A DNA stretch of 64,000 nucleotides from Opitutaceae bacterium (lineage in GTDB: Bacteria > Verrucomicrobiota > Verrucomicrobiia > Opitutales > Opitutaceae): the NCBI GenBank assembly GCA_028284235.1, contig JANQSC010000023.1, forward strand, positions 124,001 through 188,000, given 5' to 3'. Position numbers and translations under genes: made by a program. The notes under the pieces were generated by a model. The model did no database searches, was not told where the DNA came from, and saw only the letters and a list, made by a program, of their open reading frames with translations. Positions within the stretch are counted from its first letter, which is position 1. Each line of letters begins with the position of its first letter. Positions 50,383 to 58,845 of the stretch are shown one piece after another.

Positions 50383-53103
50383 ATGGCTTGGTTGCGCTCA
50401 ATTCACCTGCGGCTGCGGGCTCTCTTTCGAAACGGTCGCCATCAAAGCGATCTCGATGAGGAAATGCAGGCGCATTTGGATCAGCTGATCAGTGATTTCA
50501 AGGAAGAGGGTCTCACTGAAGAGCAGGCAGAGAAACGAGCGCTAAAGGAGTTCGGCAATATTGAGTCACTCAAGGAGGAGGCTCGTGATTCATGGGGTAT
50601 GCGTGTCGTGATGGATTTAATAAGCGACATTCGGTATTCTTCACGACTGCTTTGGCAGAGCAAAGGTTTCAGCGTAGCGGTGTTGCTTACGCTGGGGTTG
50701 TGTATCGGGGGAAACACAATTGTATTCAGTATACTCAATACAGCGCTTGGACCGCCCGCGTACCCGGAGCCCGACCGAGTGGTCGAGATATATAATAACT
50801 ACCCGGGAAAAGGAATTGGTCGATCTAGCTCGAACATTCCCCTCTACCTGGACTTTCGGGATAACGCGGACGCGTTCGAGCGCTTGACTTTGGTAGATGA
50901 AATTTCGGCAAACATCACGAGTGGCTCCGCGATTTCCCGAGGGGTTGGCCTTTTGGTGACCGCGGACTACTTCAACGTCTTCAAGTTTGACCCCCTTGTG
51001 GGTCAGCTTTTTGGCGAGGAGCATTTTATTGAAGGAAGTGGCGACGTAATCGTTTTGACCGAATCTCACTGGAGGACCCACTACGCGTCGGAGGCGAAGG
51101 TAGTGGGCAAGACTATAACGGTGGATTCGGAGTTGCTTACGATCATTGGGGTCGCGCCTGAAGCGGCCAGTTGGCAGAATCGAGAGTTGGACTTTTTTCG
51201 AGCATGGACTTGGAGCGCCGAGAGGGTCCAATTTGAAACGACAGTCTATTACGGGCGTAACAACAACTATGCCAATCTCTGGGCTCGTCTGAAACCCGGT
51301 GCATCGATCTTGGATGCCAAAGCCCAAGTCGACGCCTTGGATCGCCGCTTTGCCGAAACAGCTAGCGAACGGATTACGGACTGGATGCGAACGCATCAAC
51401 ACGAGAGTAAAATAGAGACGTTCCAGCAGTCGAGGCTCGACGAACTGGGCCGACCTCTCAGTCTTTTGCGTGGCGGTCTGTTGCTGGTTTTGTTGATTGG
51501 CTGTGTTAACGTCATAAACCTTCAGCTCAATCGAGGGCTGAATCGACTTCCCGAGTTTGCGATGCGCGAGGCGTTGGGCGCGTCGAAGTTCGCTCTGGTT
51601 CGCCGGTTGGTCGTTGAGTGCTTCGCGCTGGTTCTATGCGGTTGCTTGGCGGGCATGTTCTTCGCTTGGGGCGGGATCTTTTGGGTGAACCAGATCTTTT
51701 TGAAAGACATGCTTCCTGCTGTTGACTGGGTTTCTATTGATAGTTCCGCGGTAGGGTCTGCTCTAGCGCTTTCCGCGGTCGTGGGCGTCGTCATCGGATT
51801 GTTCTCGGCGGCGGCAATATGCCGGGAGAACCTAAACGCCGCTATTCGCGAGTACGGAGGAAAGACGACGGCGAGCAAGTGGATGCAGACGCTCAAATCC
51901 GGGTTGGTGTCCGGACAGCTGGCGATGACCTTGGTGTTGCTGATTGCGGCCGGCCTTCTTCTGCAGAGCTTCAACAAGGCTTTAAACGGCGATTCTGGTT
52001 TCGATGCGCAAGAGGTCGTCACCGCGAGTATCAAGTTACCCGATACGTCCTATGGGGATACCGAGAGCGTGATTGATCTCTATACTCGATTGGAAGAATC
52101 CATAAAGGGGATGCCCGGCGTCGAATCCTTTGCTCTTGTAGCCTATCTTCCCGCCTTGTCTCTGCATGGCGATGGTCCGGTTCGTGTACCCGATTACGAG
52201 GCGGTACACGGCGAGGATCTTTCCAACGTCAACTACAATATGGTTTCGATCGACTATTTCAAAACGATGGGAATTCCGCTTTTGTCGGGAAGTGGATTTA
52301 GCTTTGCGGATGCGGGAGGGGATACCCGGAATGTAATCGTCGATCAGGAATTCGCCGAGCGCTATTTCGAAGGCGACAGTCCGATAGGAAGAAAAATCGT
52401 GGCAAATTCCAGTCGAATGCTGCCGGTGGAAAAATGGTCTACGATTGTAGGGGTCGTCGAAAATGTTAAACACAAGGGCTTGGATAGCGTTGGTGGGAAT
52501 CCAGACACTCGGGACGGCAGGATGCCTCTTGTGTATCTTCCGTTGAATCCGAGAAGCTTCAGTCGGGAATTCAGTGTTCTGGTAAAGAGTGAACGCAGTC
52601 ACCAGGAGCTGGTTCCCTTGGTGCGCGAAAGCGTCCAGGCAATTGATCTCCATCTTCCGATATTCTTGAGTGGCTCTCTCGATAAACTGATTCGAGGGAC
52701 CCTCGATGACCGGCAAGCATTCATGCTGCTAATCGTTGTCCTTGGGGGGATCGCTTTGCTCCTCTCGCTTGTCGGCATCTACGGCGTATTGTCATTTGAT
52801 GTTTCTCAACGCACGCGAGAGATCGGTATTCGTATCGCTATGGGCGCTCCAAAGAGTGTGATACTTCGAAACGTATTGAATCAGGGACTTTTCAGGGCAG
52901 GAGTCGGCTTGCTCGTCGGGCTAGTGGTGACTCGGGTTCTGAGCAGTCGATTGGCCGGTCTTTTATACGAAGTCAGTCCCTATGAGCCGGGCGCTTACCT
53001 AGTTGTAATGCTCCTACTCCTTATCATCTCCCTGGCCGCCAGTTATTTTCCCGCCAAGCGAGCCACTCGGATTCATCCGATAGAGGCGCTAAGAGTGGAT
53101 TGA
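50383..53103 (+). CDS. ADOP-type FtsX/MacB-like permease
   Basis: 906-aa permease, coupled to PadR 50048-50380. Prefix: SDLDEEMQAHLDQLISDF, EEQAEKRALKEFG, RDSWG. FtsX signatures are REALGASKFA near 394 and EIGIRIAMGAPKS near 812; end PIEALRVD. From the first segment onward it is the close paralogue of the permease at 1-2639 (GNTIVFSIL, GPP.YPEP.RVVEIY, KTTASK, YLPLN..S..REF.VL), although their prefixes differ. This supports exchange of prefix against body. No terminator directly follows. Confidence 0.95.
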   Translation: MAWLRSIHLRLRALFRNGRHQSDLDEEMQAHLDQLISDFKEEGLTEEQAEKRALKEFGNIESLKEEARDSWGMRVVMDLISDIRYSSRLLWQSKGFSVAVLLTLGLCIGGNTIVFSILNTALGPPAYPEPDRVVEIYNNYPGKGIGRSSSNIPLYLDFRDNADAFERLTLVDEISANITSGSAISRGVGLLVTADYFNVFKFDPLVGQLFGEEHFIEGSGDVIVLTESHWRTHYASEAKVVGKTITVDSELLTIIGVAPEAASWQNRELDFFRAWTWSAERVQFETTVYYGRNNNYANLWARLKPGASILDAKAQVDALDRRFAETASERITDWMRTHQHESKIETFQQSRLDELGRPLSLLRGGLLLVLLIGCVNVINLQLNRGLNRLPEFAMREALGASKFALVRRLVVECFALVLCGCLAGMFFAWGGIFWVNQIFLKDMLPAVDWVSIDSSAVGSALALSAVVGVVIGLFSAAAICRENLNAAIREYGGKTTASKWMQTLKSGLVSGQLAMTLVLLIAAGLLLQSFNKALNGDSGFDAQEVVTASIKLPDTSYGDTESVIDLYTRLEESIKGMPGVESFALVAYLPALSLHGDGPVRVPDYEAVHGEDLSNVNYNMVSIDYFKTMGIPLLSGSGFSFADAGGDTRNVIVDQEFAERYFEGDSPIGRKIVANSSRMLPVEKWSTIVGVVENVKHKGLDSVGGNPDTRDGRMPLVYLPLNPRSFSREFSVLVKSERSHQELVPLVRESVQAIDLHLPIFLSGSLDKLIRGTLDDRQAFMLLIVVLGGIALLLSLVGIYGVLSFDVSQRTREIGIRIAMGAPKSVILRNVLNQGLFRAGVGLLVGLVVTRVLSSRLAGLLYEVSPYEPGAYLVVMLLLLIISLAASYFPAKRATRIHPIEALRVD

Positions 53104-53173
53104 AATCGAAGGATGAAAGTCAAAAGCTGAAGGCTGCAAAAAACGCCTGAGGAGGGTTCTATTTTCGCTTTTA

Positions 53174-53219
53174 TGTGGACATCCCACAGGAAAGCGGTTC
53201 TTCATGTGGCTGAACCACA
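53174..53219 (+). promoter_or_regulatory. Two tandem operators before PadR 53228-53578
   Basis: TGTGG-5-CCACA at 53174-53188 and again at 53205-53219, each preceded by A and followed by GGAA. The centres are 31 bp apart, close to three helical turns, so two dimers would sit on the same face. The ATG is 8 bp after the second. Confidence 0.8.
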
Positions 53220-53227
53220 GGAATGAT

Positions 53228-53578
53228 ATGGCGAAGAAGAAACTCGATTTACTACAAGGCACTCTCGATTTGATGGTGCTGCAAACACTGGCGACGATGG
53301 GGCCGCTGCATGGCTACGGCATAGCGCGGCGGATCGAGCAGGTGGGGGAGGACGTGCTGATCTTGAATCAGGGAACGATCTACGCCTCCTTGGTCCGTTT
53401 GCAGCAGGGTCGGTGGATCTCGGCGGAGTGGGGGGCATCCGACAATAACCGAAGGGCCAAGTTTTATGACATCACCCAGTTGGGTGAAAAGCGCCTCGCT
53501 CAAGACGTAGCCAATTGGGAGCAGTTGTCCGGAATCATAGACCGCATGCTCAATCCCTCCAGCGGAGATGCGACCTAG
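53228..53578 (+). CDS. PadR-family transcriptional regulator, divergent wing
   Basis: 116 aa from the ATG at 53228; an ATG at 53204 lies inside the second operator. KKLDLLQGTLDLMVLQTL opens the helix-turn-helix; the usual GSLYPALHRLE is replaced by GTIYASLVRLQQGRWIS. NRRAKFYDITQLG and dimer helix VANWEQLSGIIDRML follow. Its TAG overlaps the GTG of the next permease (TAGTG at 53576-53580). The altered recognition segment goes with the unusual TGTGG operators. Confidence 0.94.
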   Translation: MAKKKLDLLQGTLDLMVLQTLATMGPLHGYGIARRIEQVGEDVLILNQGTIYASLVRLQQGRWISAEWGASDNNRRAKFYDITQLGEKRLAQDVANWEQLSGIIDRMLNPSSGDAT

Positions 53579-56316
53579 TGGCGGGCTGGGTCTACAGGTT
53601 CTTTGCCCGTATCCGGGCCCTCTTCGACGACCGTCGATTGGAAGCGGATCTCGATGAGGAATTGAGGCATCACCTCGAATTGCTCACGGAAGAAAATGAA
53701 AAGCAGGGTATGTCGGCTAAAGACGCTCGAAAGCGGGCCCATATTACGCTCGGCGGAATGGAACAACTACGTGAAGCGCATCGTGAGTCTAGGTCGGTGC
53801 TTTGGATCGAAAATCTATGGCGGGATGTTGTGTATGCCTGTCGTAGAGCGGGGAAGAGCAAGAGATATAGCGCTGTCATCGTTTCAACCTTCGCATTGGC
53901 GATCGGGTTGAATGTTATTCTCTTCAACCTTTTCAATTCGCTGTGGCTGAATCCGGAGCTTTTTGCCGAAGAAGATCGTGTGGTTCGTGTGTATGAAAAT
54001 TTTAACGACGATTGGAAGTTGTCGCCGCCTGAAATGCGTGGCACTAGTGGTCACCTGTATTTGGAACGGCTGGAACAGTCGGAGCTTGTGTCGGAAATGG
54101 GGGCGACCTTGCAGGTGAACAGTACGGTAACGGGCGATGGCATGCTTCCCGAGTTCGTTGATTACTTGTATGTCACACCTTCGCTGTTTCGCGTTTTCAA
54201 TGTCGCTCCATTGATGGGTCGAGTGTTTGACGAGGACTTTGCCAAGTCGCGTAGGGGTGGAATTGCCGTGCTGTTTTACGACTACTGGAAATCTCGATTT
54301 GATGGTGACCCCAGCGCGATAGGAACAACGATTTATTTAGATGGCCGAGCGTGCGAGATAATCGGGGTGATGCCTGAGAGCTTTCGAGTTCCAGAAATTT
54401 TGCAGGGGGATGTTATTGGCGACGAACGAATGCTCATGACGCCGATATTGCTAAGGAAAGGAGGTTCATTGACTTCGGTAGAGAGGCGGTATTCCACCTC
54501 CCTTGGAAATTTTGCTCGTCTAAAACCTGGGGTCACCGCGGAGCGGTTTCGGCAGGAACTAGCTTTGCTTAACGAGCGCAATGGGCCTCTTTATCCTGTG
54601 CAGTACGAGAAGGGAAAGCGATTCGAGCATCGCACAGAAGTAGCTACAACCAATCAGGACCTATTGCGCAATACACGTCCCATGCTCATTCTACTGCAAG
54701 GCGCGCTTGCGATCATCTTAGTCCTTGGATGCATTAATGTAGTGGGCCTTGTATTGAGCCGGAATAGCGCGAGAAAGCAGGAGTTTGCAATTCGTCTGTC
54801 GTTGGGATCGACGAGGCGCCGGTTGGGCCTTCAGATTGTATCTGAAGTGTGGCTGTTTGGGCTGGTTGGTGGAGGGCTTGGTGTTGTATTCGCGGCTGTC
54901 GGATTGAGACTTCTAGACGCTGCGGGGTCTTTTAGTATGTTTGTCGTGCCTCCTCGTTTGGATATTGAATGGAGAGTATTCGTATATGCCTTATTGTTGT
55001 CTTCAGCTACGGGAGCAGTTACCGGTTTAGTTTCCTTTATTCCAATCCTGCGAGACAAATATTTAGGCGATTCTCTTGAGGAAGACAGTCGTACAGGATC
55101 CGCTAGTAGAGGGAGTAAGCGGTTTCGCGCCATGCTGTTGGCTACTCAGATAGCATTTACTTTGGTTCTTATGGTTGGAGGGGCTTTGCTGCTTAGGAGC
55201 TTCGCGGAAATTGTTCGGATAGATCCTGGGTTTGATAGCGATAACGTATTAACCGGAGTGATACGATTACCTACAAATCGTTATGATCAAGCGGGTACCA
55301 AACAGTTTATTTCTGATTTTGAGGGCCAATTGCAGGAACTTCCAGGAGTGGAGGCCGCAGGAATAACGAATTGGCCTCCTTTGAAAATAAATGCGGTATG
55401 GACAATGCATTTTGTTCGGCCTGAGGATGACTACTTGAATGCCTTGTTGCCGTCGTGCGCTGGAGATTCAATAGGGATTCACTATTTTGATGCGTTAAAT
55501 ATAAAATTGCTGAAAGGCAGGAATTTCGTTCCCGAGGATTATAGCGAAGATGCGGCAGTCGCGATTATAGACAGTCGTATTGCAGCTCGTCATTTCTCCA
55601 ATGAGGATCCTATCGACAAGCTCATCGCTGTTCCCTTTCAGCGCGTTCCGCTTAACGAAAATTCTAATCTACGATGGTTGAAGATAGTGGGTGTTGTCGA
55701 ACCCATCCGCGGGGACAACTTGCTTGGCTACACGTCTTTGGATGGTATGGTGTATCAGACTTACCAACACCAAGTTCCTTTTTGGATCGGACTAGCGATA
55801 AAGGCGAAGGGCGATCCGAAGCAACTGATAGATCCGATCAAAGAGTTGCTCGTGGAAAACGAGTCTAAGGCAGCCTTGGCTCTTATCGAGACGATGGAAG
55901 AAACGATTGAGCGGAGGTACAAGAATCAGCAGACTTTTCTGATTGTCGGCCTCGTTGTCGCTTTTGTGGCGTTGGCAATTTCTGTGGTTGGAGTTTACGG
56001 GATGCTCGCTCATTCCATTTCCATGCAGAAGAAGGAAATTGCAATCAGACGGGCTCTAGGATCTTCATACTCGAAGCTTTTAACGGGTATTTTGGGCTAT
56101 TGGTTGAGGGCCTCGTTAGTCGGAGTTGTTATCGGTTTAGTAGTGGCTGTGTTCGCTACTCGATATTTGGAGGAAGTGCTCTATGGCGTGACTCCTTCTG
56201 ATTTGGTTTCTTTTGTCGTGTCCGTTGCTTTGCTGGGATTGTCGATCGTTGCTTCAACTTACGCTCCGGCCCGAAGCGCTGTTTCAACGGATGTAGTGGC
56301 AGATCTACATCGATGA
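53578..56316 (+). CDS. ADOP-type FtsX/MacB-like permease, divergent
   Basis: 912 aa from the GTG at 53578 that overlaps the PadR stop; homologues begin at this distance from the RALF motif. The most divergent permease here: the prefix has EADLDEELRHHLELLTEEN and AKDARKRAHITLGG, but RDSWG is replaced by RESRSVLW; the second FtsX signature is EIAIRRALGSSYSK (near 820) and the C-terminus STDVVADLHR departs from EALR-D/E. The first signature, RLSLGSTRRR, is near 406. AT-richer than its neighbours by eye. A truncated PadR fragment begins 9 bp after the stop, so a deletion junction lies here. Confidence 0.94.
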   Translation: MAGWVYRFFARIRALFDDRRLEADLDEELRHHLELLTEENEKQGMSAKDARKRAHITLGGMEQLREAHRESRSVLWIENLWRDVVYACRRAGKSKRYSAVIVSTFALAIGLNVILFNLFNSLWLNPELFAEEDRVVRVYENFNDDWKLSPPEMRGTSGHLYLERLEQSELVSEMGATLQVNSTVTGDGMLPEFVDYLYVTPSLFRVFNVAPLMGRVFDEDFAKSRRGGIAVLFYDYWKSRFDGDPSAIGTTIYLDGRACEIIGVMPESFRVPEILQGDVIGDERMLMTPILLRKGGSLTSVERRYSTSLGNFARLKPGVTAERFRQELALLNERNGPLYPVQYEKGKRFEHRTEVATTNQDLLRNTRPMLILLQGALAIILVLGCINVVGLVLSRNSARKQEFAIRLSLGSTRRRLGLQIVSEVWLFGLVGGGLGVVFAAVGLRLLDAAGSFSMFVVPPRLDIEWRVFVYALLLSSATGAVTGLVSFIPILRDKYLGDSLEEDSRTGSASRGSKRFRAMLLATQIAFTLVLMVGGALLLRSFAEIVRIDPGFDSDNVLTGVIRLPTNRYDQAGTKQFISDFEGQLQELPGVEAAGITNWPPLKINAVWTMHFVRPEDDYLNALLPSCAGDSIGIHYFDALNIKLLKGRNFVPEDYSEDAAVAIIDSRIAARHFSNEDPIDKLIAVPFQRVPLNENSNLRWLKIVGVVEPIRGDNLLGYTSLDGMVYQTYQHQVPFWIGLAIKAKGDPKQLIDPIKELLVENESKAALALIETMEETIERRYKNQQTFLIVGLVVAFVALAISVVGVYGMLAHSISMQKKEIAIRRALGSSYSKLLTGILGYWLRASLVGVVIGLVVAVFATRYLEEVLYGVTPSDLVSFVVSVALLGLSIVASTYAPARSAVSTDVVADLHR

Positions 56317-56325
56317 TTCTAATGG

Positions 56326-56512
56326 GTGCTGAAGGTGGAAGAGGAGTCGCTCTATCCGACGCTTTCGCGTATGCAGCAGCGAGGCTGGACTAAGGGGAAG
56401 CTGGGCGTATCCGAGAACAACCGACAGGCGAAGCTCTATAAGATGATCGCATTGGGCAGAATGCATCTGCGGAAGGAGCAAAAGCGCTGGGAGTCGATGG
56501 CGATCGCCGGTC
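56326..56512 (+). pseudogene. Truncated PadR gene (C-terminal part)
   Basis: The frame LKVEEESLYPTLSRMQQRGW and NNRQAKLYKMIALGRMHLRKE matches residues about 40-100 of the PadR at 58486-58815 almost residue for residue. Helix-turn-helix, promoter and operator are missing, and after WESMA the frame leaves the family. It sits right behind the permease at 53578-56316. It cannot bind DNA as a normal PadR. Bases 56513-56670 hold nothing further. Confidence 0.85.
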
Positions 56513-56670
56513 GCGTATTGATTCAAGGCGTCTTTCGGGCCGTTCAGCTAAGCGGATATCCCATCGGAAGCCCTGCGGGCGGAATAGAGTATGGTTGCAA
56601 TATTGGCGGCCTCTGGATTCCCTAGTTCTTTACTTTCATCGAAGGAGGCGTCCGTTACGTCAAAAGTAGA

Positions 56671-57504
56671 ATGCAAAGAGAAAACGCTATGATGTGGAGC
56701 GATCCTTGCTTGGAGGGTCTTGAGCTTCTTTACGCAAAGTACAGTCGCCATCACTTCTCTTCACACAGTCATGACACGTATTCTATCGCGAGTGTATTGA
56801 AAGGTCGTTTTTCCATCCGCCAGGGATCGAGCGCAACTATTGGAGCGCATGACATCCTAATTATACCTCCCGGCGAAACGCACGCAGGTGGGTGCGTAGG
56901 CGATGAAGGTTGCACGTATCGCATGTACTATCCAAGCGTCGCCATGATTAGCGAGTTGGTGAGTCAAGTAACGGGTCAAGAAAATCGGATTCCAAATTTC
57001 CCTCTGATCATCAAGAATGACAGGCGTTTGGCCGAGGCGCTTTACTCTACCCATAAGACATTGCAGACATCGGATCCCTCTCTTCTGGAGCGAGAAACGA
57101 TTGTATCGCAGGTGTTTTCCAAACTCATTGTCAGACACGCAGAAGGAGTTGCGTCATCAAAGCGAAATTTTGTGGAATCAAAGCATGTCCACCGTTTGAA
57201 GCGGATTCTGGAAGATCGCTATTCTGAGAACTTGAATTTGAAGGACTTAGCGAATGAAGTAGGTTTGAGTCCGTTTCATTTGCTGCGGACCTTTAAAGCT
57301 GCGACTGGGAAAACCCCTTATTTCTATCTGACGAATATTCGTCTTGGTAAAGCGAAGTCTTTCTTGAAGAAAGATATGCCTATCGCTCAAGTCGCGTATG
57401 AAACCGGTTTTACAGATCAGAGCCAATTTAGTAAGCGATTTAGGGCTATCGTTGGACTAACACCTGGTCAGTACCAACGTAGCAGCAATAATCCACAATA
57501 CTAG
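56671..57504 (+). CDS. AraC-family regulator with cupin-type sensor domain
   Basis: 277 aa. N-terminal about 15-100 is a cupin-like ligand pocket (HHFSSHSHDTYSIASVLKG with three histidines, and IIPPGETHAG). The C-terminal about 175-272 holds two helix-turn-helix units: NLKDLANEVGLSPFHLLRTFK and IAQVAYETGFTDQSQFSKRFR, then GLTPGQY. A soluble one-component activator, unlike the membrane AraC at 35424. Start at 56671 or, less likely, 56689. It lies between a dead PadR and a methyltransferase gene; its target is not evident. Confidence 0.93.
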   Translation: MQRENAMMWSDPCLEGLELLYAKYSRHHFSSHSHDTYSIASVLKGRFSIRQGSSATIGAHDILIIPPGETHAGGCVGDEGCTYRMYYPSVAMISELVSQVTGQENRIPNFPLIIKNDRRLAEALYSTHKTLQTSDPSLLERETIVSQVFSKLIVRHAEGVASSKRNFVESKHVHRLKRILEDRYSENLNLKDLANEVGLSPFHLLRTFKAATGKTPYFYLTNIRLGKAKSFLKKDMPIAQVAYETGFTDQSQFSKRFRAIVGLTPGQYQRSSNNPQY

Positions 57505-57665
57505 TTCTTGTTTCTTGGTGTAGGGTTGGTTGAACAAGGGCAAGGATGGATTTGGTGAGATAGCTTCAAAACCGATCCTTCGAGTTTTCAGGGCTCTCTC
57601 AGTCCATACGGAAGTTCGAGGAAGACAATTCGAAGCTCAGATTGCCGTCATAACCTAAAAGGAAA

Positions 57666-58343
57666 ATGGAAGACCAGGAATCTGCGCACGAGTATTTTGG
57701 AGCAATTGCGGAAGAATATAGTTCTCTTGTCGAACGGGCAATGCCGTCCTATCAACGCATGCTCAGCGCGGTGCTGGAATATAATCCCACGGAGTCCCAG
57801 TCTGTAGTCGACCTCGGTTGCGGGACTGGAAACTTGACGGTGTTGTTGGCAAATAGCTTTCCCGATGCACGGCTTACGGCGCTAGACGGATCAGCCAAGA
57901 TGTTGGATCTTACAGAAACTCGATTGGCTCCGAAATCGATTACTAAAGTTGTGGCGCAGTTTGAAAAAACTTCTTTCCCAAAAAACTCCTTCGATCTAGT
58001 GACGTCTTGCTTGGCGCTACATCATATAAAAGCGCCTGAGCGCTTCTTCAAGCGGGTAAGCAACTGGTTGAGGCCCGGAGGCACTCTTATTTTTGGTGAC
58101 CAGTTTCGCTCTGCGAAACCGGAACATGACCGACTCAATTGGAAACGGCTTGTGCAATATTGGAACGAGCCGGGTCACCTTAGCGAACAGGAGCAAGGGA
58201 GCTTAGAAAGGCACCGAGAAAAGCATGATCACTATATCGATCTCGATACTCTTTTCCAATATCTACGCTCCGTCGGTTTTTGCGAAATCGATTGTGTCTG
58301 GCGAGATGGAATGCTAGGGGTTGTTTCCGCAAAAGTCGCTTAA
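57666..58343 (+). CDS. SAM-dependent methyltransferase (class I)
   Basis: 225 aa, Rossmann methyltransferase. SAM motif I VVDLGCGTGN (residues 47-56), acidic residue D74 at the end of strand 2 (LTALDGSAKML), and post-motif FDLVTSCLALHHI near 109-121. The tail with WNEPGHLSEQEQ and DLDTLFQYLRSVGF resembles small-molecule methyltransferases of the UbiE/Methyltransf_25 kind, but substrate is not predictable. Single gene, about 160 bp after the AraC gene and before the next PadR module. Confidence 0.92.
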   Translation: MEDQESAHEYFGAIAEEYSSLVERAMPSYQRMLSAVLEYNPTESQSVVDLGCGTGNLTVLLANSFPDARLTALDGSAKMLDLTETRLAPKSITKVVAQFEKTSFPKNSFDLVTSCLALHHIKAPERFFKRVSNWLRPGGTLIFGDQFRSAKPEHDRLNWKRLVQYWNEPGHLSEQEQGSLERHREKHDHYIDLDTLFQYLRSVGFCEIDCVWRDGMLGVVSAKVA

Positions 58344-58425
58344 ATCTAAAGCTGTGGGTTTCGCCATCGATGCGCTACTCTGATTCAATATCGATTGATC
58401 TGTATGTGGCTTTGAAATTGGAATG

Positions 58426-58482
58426 GCACTTTCCCCTTGACCAATAAGGGGAAAGTGCTTTCCCTTGTGCAAAAAGGGAAAG
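58426..58482 (+). promoter_or_regulatory. Two overlapping-style operators before PadR 58486-58815
   Basis: Perfect dyad 1: GCACTTTCCCCTT (58426-58438), 7-bp spacer, AAGGGGAAAGTGC (58446-58458). Perfect dyad 2: CTTTCCCTT (58458-58466), 7-bp spacer, AAGGGAAAG (58474-58482). TTGACC at 58437-58442 lies in the first. The ATG is 3 bp on. Confidence 0.82.
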
Positions 58483-58485
58483 AGT

Positions 58486-58815
58486 ATGACGAAACACGTA
58501 TTTCCGCAGGGGGCGCTTGAGATGCTCATCATGAAGGTGCTTTCGAGCGGTTCACATCACGGTTGGGGGATTGCCCAGAAGATTCACTTGCTCTCGAGCG
58601 AGGCGCTGAAGGTGGAGGAGGGCTCGCTTTATCCGACGCTTTCGCGAATGCAGCAACGGGGTTGGATTAAGGGGAAGCTGGGCGTATCCGAGAACAACCG
58701 ACAGGCGAAATTCTATAAGCTGACGGCACTGGGCAGAATGCATCTGAAGAAGGAGCAAGAGCGCTGGGAGTCGATGGCGGCGGCGATTGCGGAGGTGCTG
58801 CAGTCGCAGGGCTAG
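58486..58815 (+). CDS. PadR-family transcriptional regulator
   Basis: 109 aa from the ATG at 58486, since a frame from 58465 would translate the operator. HVFPQGALEMLIMKVLSSG, wing VEEGSLYPTLSRMQQRGWIKG, NRQAKFYKLTALG, dimer helix EQERWESMAAAI. Sister of the PadR at 25166-25495 and parent-type of the truncated copy at 56326. Precedes the permease at 58846 by 30 bp. Confidence 0.95.
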   Translation: MTKHVFPQGALEMLIMKVLSSGSHHGWGIAQKIHLLSSEALKVEEGSLYPTLSRMQQRGWIKGKLGVSENNRQAKFYKLTALGRMHLKKEQERWESMAAAIAEVLQSQG

Positions 58816-58845
58816 ATTGGGGAATTTTATTTGGGAGGAGGACGT

